Source: an uncultured Lachnospiraceae bacterium
GTDB taxonomy: Bacteria > Bacillota > Clostridia > Lachnospirales > Lachnospiraceae
Reading direction: 5' to 3'
Assembly: GCA_910589265.1 (NCBI GenBank)
Contig: CAJUTQ010000026.1
Location: 4,164-68,163 of the forward strand
DNA length: 64,000 nucleotides
In this document: piece after piece, positions 61,676 to 64,000 of the stretch
How positions within the stretch are numbered: position 1 is the stretch's first letter
How the letters are laid out: each line of letters starts with the position of its first letter
The notes under the pieces: model-generated
What the model was told of the DNA's origin: nothing
Databases searched by the model: none
What the model saw: the letters and a program-made list of their open reading frames with translations, nothing else
Made by a program: the position numbers and the translations under genes

Positions 61676-62299
61676 ATGGTTAAGGTAAATAGAATGGTTC
61701 TTGGACCAGTGGAGACAAATTGCTTTTATGCTTATGTGGAGGGAAGTAAAGAAGCTCTTGTCTTTGATCCAGGAGATCAAGGAGAGAGAGTATATGAAAG
61801 GCTGAAAGGGGAAGGACTGATTGTAAAAGGGATTTTACTCACCCATGGTCATTTTGATCATATTTCTGGTGTGGAAAAATTAAGGACATTATCAGGGGCT
61901 AAGGTATATGCCTCAAGGGAAGAAAAGGAAATTTGTGAGAGACCAGAGCTAAACTGTTCCAGCCAGATGGGAAGGCCAGTAAACATTCAGGTTGATTTTT
62001 TATTAAAAGATGAGGAGATATTGGAAATAGGCGGGATGAAAATAAAAACCCTTTATACCCCGGGACACACAAAGGGAGGGGTTTGCTATTATATAGAAGA
62101 GGAAGGAATTCTCATAAGTGGTGATACCCTTTTCCAAGATTCTGTTGGAAGAACAGATTTACCTACGGGAAGTATGGGAACTCTTGTCCGATCTATTAAA
62201 GAAAGGATTTTTGTGCTGCCAGATAATGTACGAATATATCCAGGGCATGGAGATGTCACCACTGTGGCCCATGAAAAAGCCTATAACCCTTTTGTATAA
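61676..62299 (+). CDS. MBL-fold metallo-hydrolase (glyoxalase II-like)
   Basis: A 207-residue metallo-beta-lactamase-fold hydrolase with THGHFDHISG, the second His in TPGHTKGG, SGDTLF and YPGHGDVTT. Likely hydrolyses a thioester or similar small substrate. ATG 61676 follows GAAAGG (61658-61663) by 12 bases; an in-frame TTG at 61649 overlaps rel. Confidence 0.9.
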   Translation: MVKVNRMVLGPVETNCFYAYVEGSKEALVFDPGDQGERVYERLKGEGLIVKGILLTHGHFDHISGVEKLRTLSGAKVYASREEKEICERPELNCSSQMGRPVNIQVDFLLKDEEILEIGGMKIKTLYTPGHTKGGVCYYIEEEGILISGDTLFQDSVGRTDLPTGSMGTLVRSIKERIFVLPDNVRIYPGHGDVTTVAHEKAYNPFV

Positions 62300-62312
62300 A
62301 GAGGAGAGGACA

Positions 62313-63731
62313 ATGCTGCTAATTACAATGAACCAAGAACAATTTGAATATGATGTTCATTCTCTTGTAAAGGCTTTTTATCCCTTAGAGGAAGTTAAAA
62401 TAAAAAAAGAGGGGGAACTTCCTTTTTTAGATATAAAGTACAAGGAATCCTCCATTTCTTTCACTATGAAGAATCAAAAAAGTGAGATCGAAAGAAACAA
62501 GGAAGACAGAATAGATACGAAAAACAAGTTGAAAAGAGAAATATATGAGTTATTGTCTCTAGAAACGAAAAAAAAACTTCCTTGGGGAACTCTGACAGGT
62601 ATTCGTCCAGTTAAGTTGGCCATGAAACTTTTAGAGGCAGGGAAGAAAGAGAGGGAAGTAAAAGAATATTTAAAAGAAACTTATTTACTCTCTAATGAAA
62701 AATTAGAACTTTCCTTGGAAATTGCAAAGAGAGAAAAACAAATTGTAAAGCAGTTCCATATAAGGGATGGATACAGTCTATACATAGGAATTCCCTTTTG
62801 TCCTACAACATGTCTATACTGTTCCTTTCCCTCCTTTCCGATTCATCAATGGAAGGGAAGGGTAAACGATTATCTGGATGCTTTAGAAAAGGAAATAAAG
62901 GGTACATGGGATATATTGAAAGAAAAAAAGCTGGATACGATTTACATAGGAGGAGGAACACCAACATCCCTTACGCCAGAAGAGCTTTCTTGTTTATTAT
63001 CTATGATTGAGAAATACTTTCCAATAAAAGAGGCTTTAGAATTTACTGTAGAGGCAGGACGCCCTGACACAATGACCAGGGAGAAGCTTTCAGCGCTTAG
63101 GAAATATGGCATTGAGAGGATATCCATTAACCCCCAGACAATGGAGGAAAGGACTTTGGAATTAATAGGAAGATCTCACAGCAAAGAGCAAGTAAAGGAA
63201 GCCTTTTACTTAGCAAGAGAGCTGGGTTTTTCTAATATAAACATGGATTTGATTTTAGGTCTTCCAGGAGAAGGAAAAGGAGAGATAAGGAGGACTATAG
63301 AGGAAGTAAAAAAAATGGATCCAGATAGTTTAACAGTCCACTCTTTAGCCGTAAAGAGAGCTTCCAAATTAGGGCAGTGGATGGAGGAGCATCCAGAACA
63401 GCTTCTCTTGAATAATGAGGAGATAATGAATATTCCTTATGAAGGGGCAAGGCAGATGGGACTTTTGCCCTATTATTTATATCGTCAAAAAAATATGGCA
63501 GGAAATTTTGAAAATGTTGGTTATGCAAAGCCAGGAAAATATGGTATGTATAATATTATTACCATGGAGGAGAAACAGTCTATTTTAGCATTAGGAGCTG
63601 GTTCCATTAGTAAGAGGGTACATGCTGACGGACGGATTGAGCGGTGTGAGAATGTGAAAGATGTGGCTCTCTATATAGAAAAAATAGACGAAATGATTGA
63701 GAGAAAACGGAAGCTGCTCACGGATTTCTAA
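62313..63731 (+). CDS. hemZ: HemZ-like radical SAM coproporphyrinogen dehydrogenase
   Basis: A 472-residue radical SAM protein: an N-terminal domain of about 150 residues, then YIGIPFCPTTCLYC with the CxxxCxxC cluster motif, the IGGGTPTSL SAM loop and HemN-like C-terminal parts. Oxygen-independent coproporphyrinogen oxidation is the family label; in clostridia without full haem synthesis its role may differ. ATG 62313 follows GAGGAGAGG; upstream in-frame codons overlap the previous gene. Confidence 0.88.
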   Translation: MLLITMNQEQFEYDVHSLVKAFYPLEEVKIKKEGELPFLDIKYKESSISFTMKNQKSEIERNKEDRIDTKNKLKREIYELLSLETKKKLPWGTLTGIRPVKLAMKLLEAGKKEREVKEYLKETYLLSNEKLELSLEIAKREKQIVKQFHIRDGYSLYIGIPFCPTTCLYCSFPSFPIHQWKGRVNDYLDALEKEIKGTWDILKEKKLDTIYIGGGTPTSLTPEELSCLLSMIEKYFPIKEALEFTVEAGRPDTMTREKLSALRKYGIERISINPQTMEERTLELIGRSHSKEQVKEAFYLARELGFSNINMDLILGLPGEGKGEIRRTIEEVKKMDPDSLTVHSLAVKRASKLGQWMEEHPEQLLLNNEEIMNIPYEGARQMGLLPYYLYRQKNMAGNFENVGYAKPGKYGMYNIITMEEKQSILALGAGSISKRVHADGRIERCENVKDVALYIEKIDEMIERKRKLLTDF

Positions 63732-63767
63732 GAGCTTCTTCATTCTCTCAAAGTACAAGAAATGGTG

Positions 63768-63789
63768 AAAAGTACATCAAAAGTACATC
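63768..63789 (+). repeat. tandem 11-base direct repeat
   Basis: AAAAGTACATC occurs twice in tandem, followed by AAA and a partial inverted copy (GATAGTAC, 63812-63819). The function is unknown. Confidence 0.5.
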
Positions 63790-63852
63790 AAATTTTTACT
63801 TGATAGTACGGAATAATACGCAATAAATGTGAAAACCTGAATATTGTGCCTT

Positions 63853-63893
63853 AAAGGACAATCTTATTCTAACGAATGGGACTGTCCTTTTTT
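63853..63893 (+). terminator. intrinsic terminator, insertion target of the intron
   Basis: AAAGGACA (63853-63860) pairs with TGTCCTTT (63883-63890); an inner ATTC-TAAC-GAAT hairpin fills the loop, and a run of six T ends at 63893. The group II intron 5' end begins 2 bases later. Confidence 0.85.
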
Positions 63894-63894
63894 G

Positions 63895-64000
63895 GTGTGC
63901 CCGGTGGGCACACGTTCTAACGGGTGAAAGTCCCCAATCTGCCCGGCAGTGGGAAGGATACAGCCGAAGCCAAGGGTGTCCATCGTGAGGTGGAATCTGA
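63895..64000 (+). mobile_element. group II intron, 5' end (domain I start), runs off the window
   Basis: GTGTGCCCGG at 63895 matches the GUGYG 5' end of group II introns. It folds at once into GTGTGCCC-GGT-GGGCACAC (63895-63913). Downstream are ACGGGTGAAAGTCCCC, AAGGGTGTCC and GGTGGAATCTGA, conserved domain I segments of bacterial introns. Only 106 bases are visible, so the reverse transcriptase and 3' end are outside. Insertion right after a terminator T-run is typical of class C introns, but the class cannot be fixed from this fragment. Confidence 0.85.

Noticed and set aside
62118..62312. N-terminal extension of hemZ by 65 residues
   Set aside because: It lies inside the MBL hydrolase gene in another frame; ATG 62313 has a strong GAGGAGAGG site.
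63768..63819. Tandem AAAAGTACATC repeat as a possible attachment site
   Set aside because: No integrase gene and no second copy elsewhere in the window; kept only as a repeat.
1..64000. tRNA genes, CRISPR arrays, prophage genes, IS transposases
   Set aside because: Scanned for and not seen; apart from the intron fragment no mobile gene is present.

Overview
The window is a low-GC, densely packed chromosomal segment from an anaerobic Firmicute, most probably a Lachnospiraceae-type clostridium. This rests on the type II fatty acid operon that uses FabK rather than FabI, the dgt-dnaG-rpoD-trmK-nif3 block, a rubredoxin-fused flavin reductase, a fused folB-folK, a zinc-ribbon membrane protein next to an acyltransferase, and purine-rich coding strands with strong AGAAAGG-type ribosome binding sites. 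No rRNA, tRNA, CRISPR array or prophage was seen. The one mobile element is a group II intron that begins about 100 bases before the right edge.

Layout. 1-10608: fatty acid synthesis operon (fabH, cut by the left edge; fabK, fabD, fabG, fabF, accB, fabZ, accC, a fused accD-accA, a second FabK-like flavoprotein, and a FabT-like MarR regulator). 10474-12699 (minus): large membrane protein whose 3' end overlaps the MarR gene. 12907-15370: ECF sigma factor, zinc anti-sigma factor, small membrane protein and undecaprenyl-diphosphatase, which look like an envelope-stress unit. 15399-22445: efflux operon (MarR, lipoprotein adaptor, RND pump, MATE pump) behind a consensus promoter, a palindromic operator and a long structured leader with a possible leader peptide and an attenuator-like terminator. 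22446-25613: a divergent trio (zinc-ribbon membrane protein, acyltransferase, esterase) driven from overlapping promoters.

25739-32879: dgt, dnaG, rpoD, trmK, nif3-like and a composite nucleoside kinase. 32923-35062: Na/phosphate cotransporter and RNase P RNA. 35256-39065: oleate-hydratase-family protein (minus), flavin reductase-rubredoxin, proA. 39105-41506 (minus): pyrI, pyrB with a long attenuator-like leader, and a CmpB-like membrane protein. 41595-45628: complete-looking folate operon (folC, folE, an HD phosphohydrolase, folP, folBK). 45681-47354: MntP-like exporter with a hairpin over its ribosome binding site, and a DUF5050-like protein (minus). 47528-55726: pheA, an AAA ATPase, Ppx/GppA-HD, ppk1, maf and two HAD phosphatases. 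55721-59027 (minus): HAD phosphatase, PHP phosphoesterase and ABC-F protein. 59365-63731: rel, an MBL hydrolase and hemZ, then a terminator followed directly by the intron.

Two RNA-level features recur. Several operons (efflux, pyrBI, mntP-like) carry leaders whose structure could gate expression. At least nine genes share an extended ribosome-binding motif, AGAAAGG-Y-ATGG, 12-14 bases before the start codon, which I used to choose starts.
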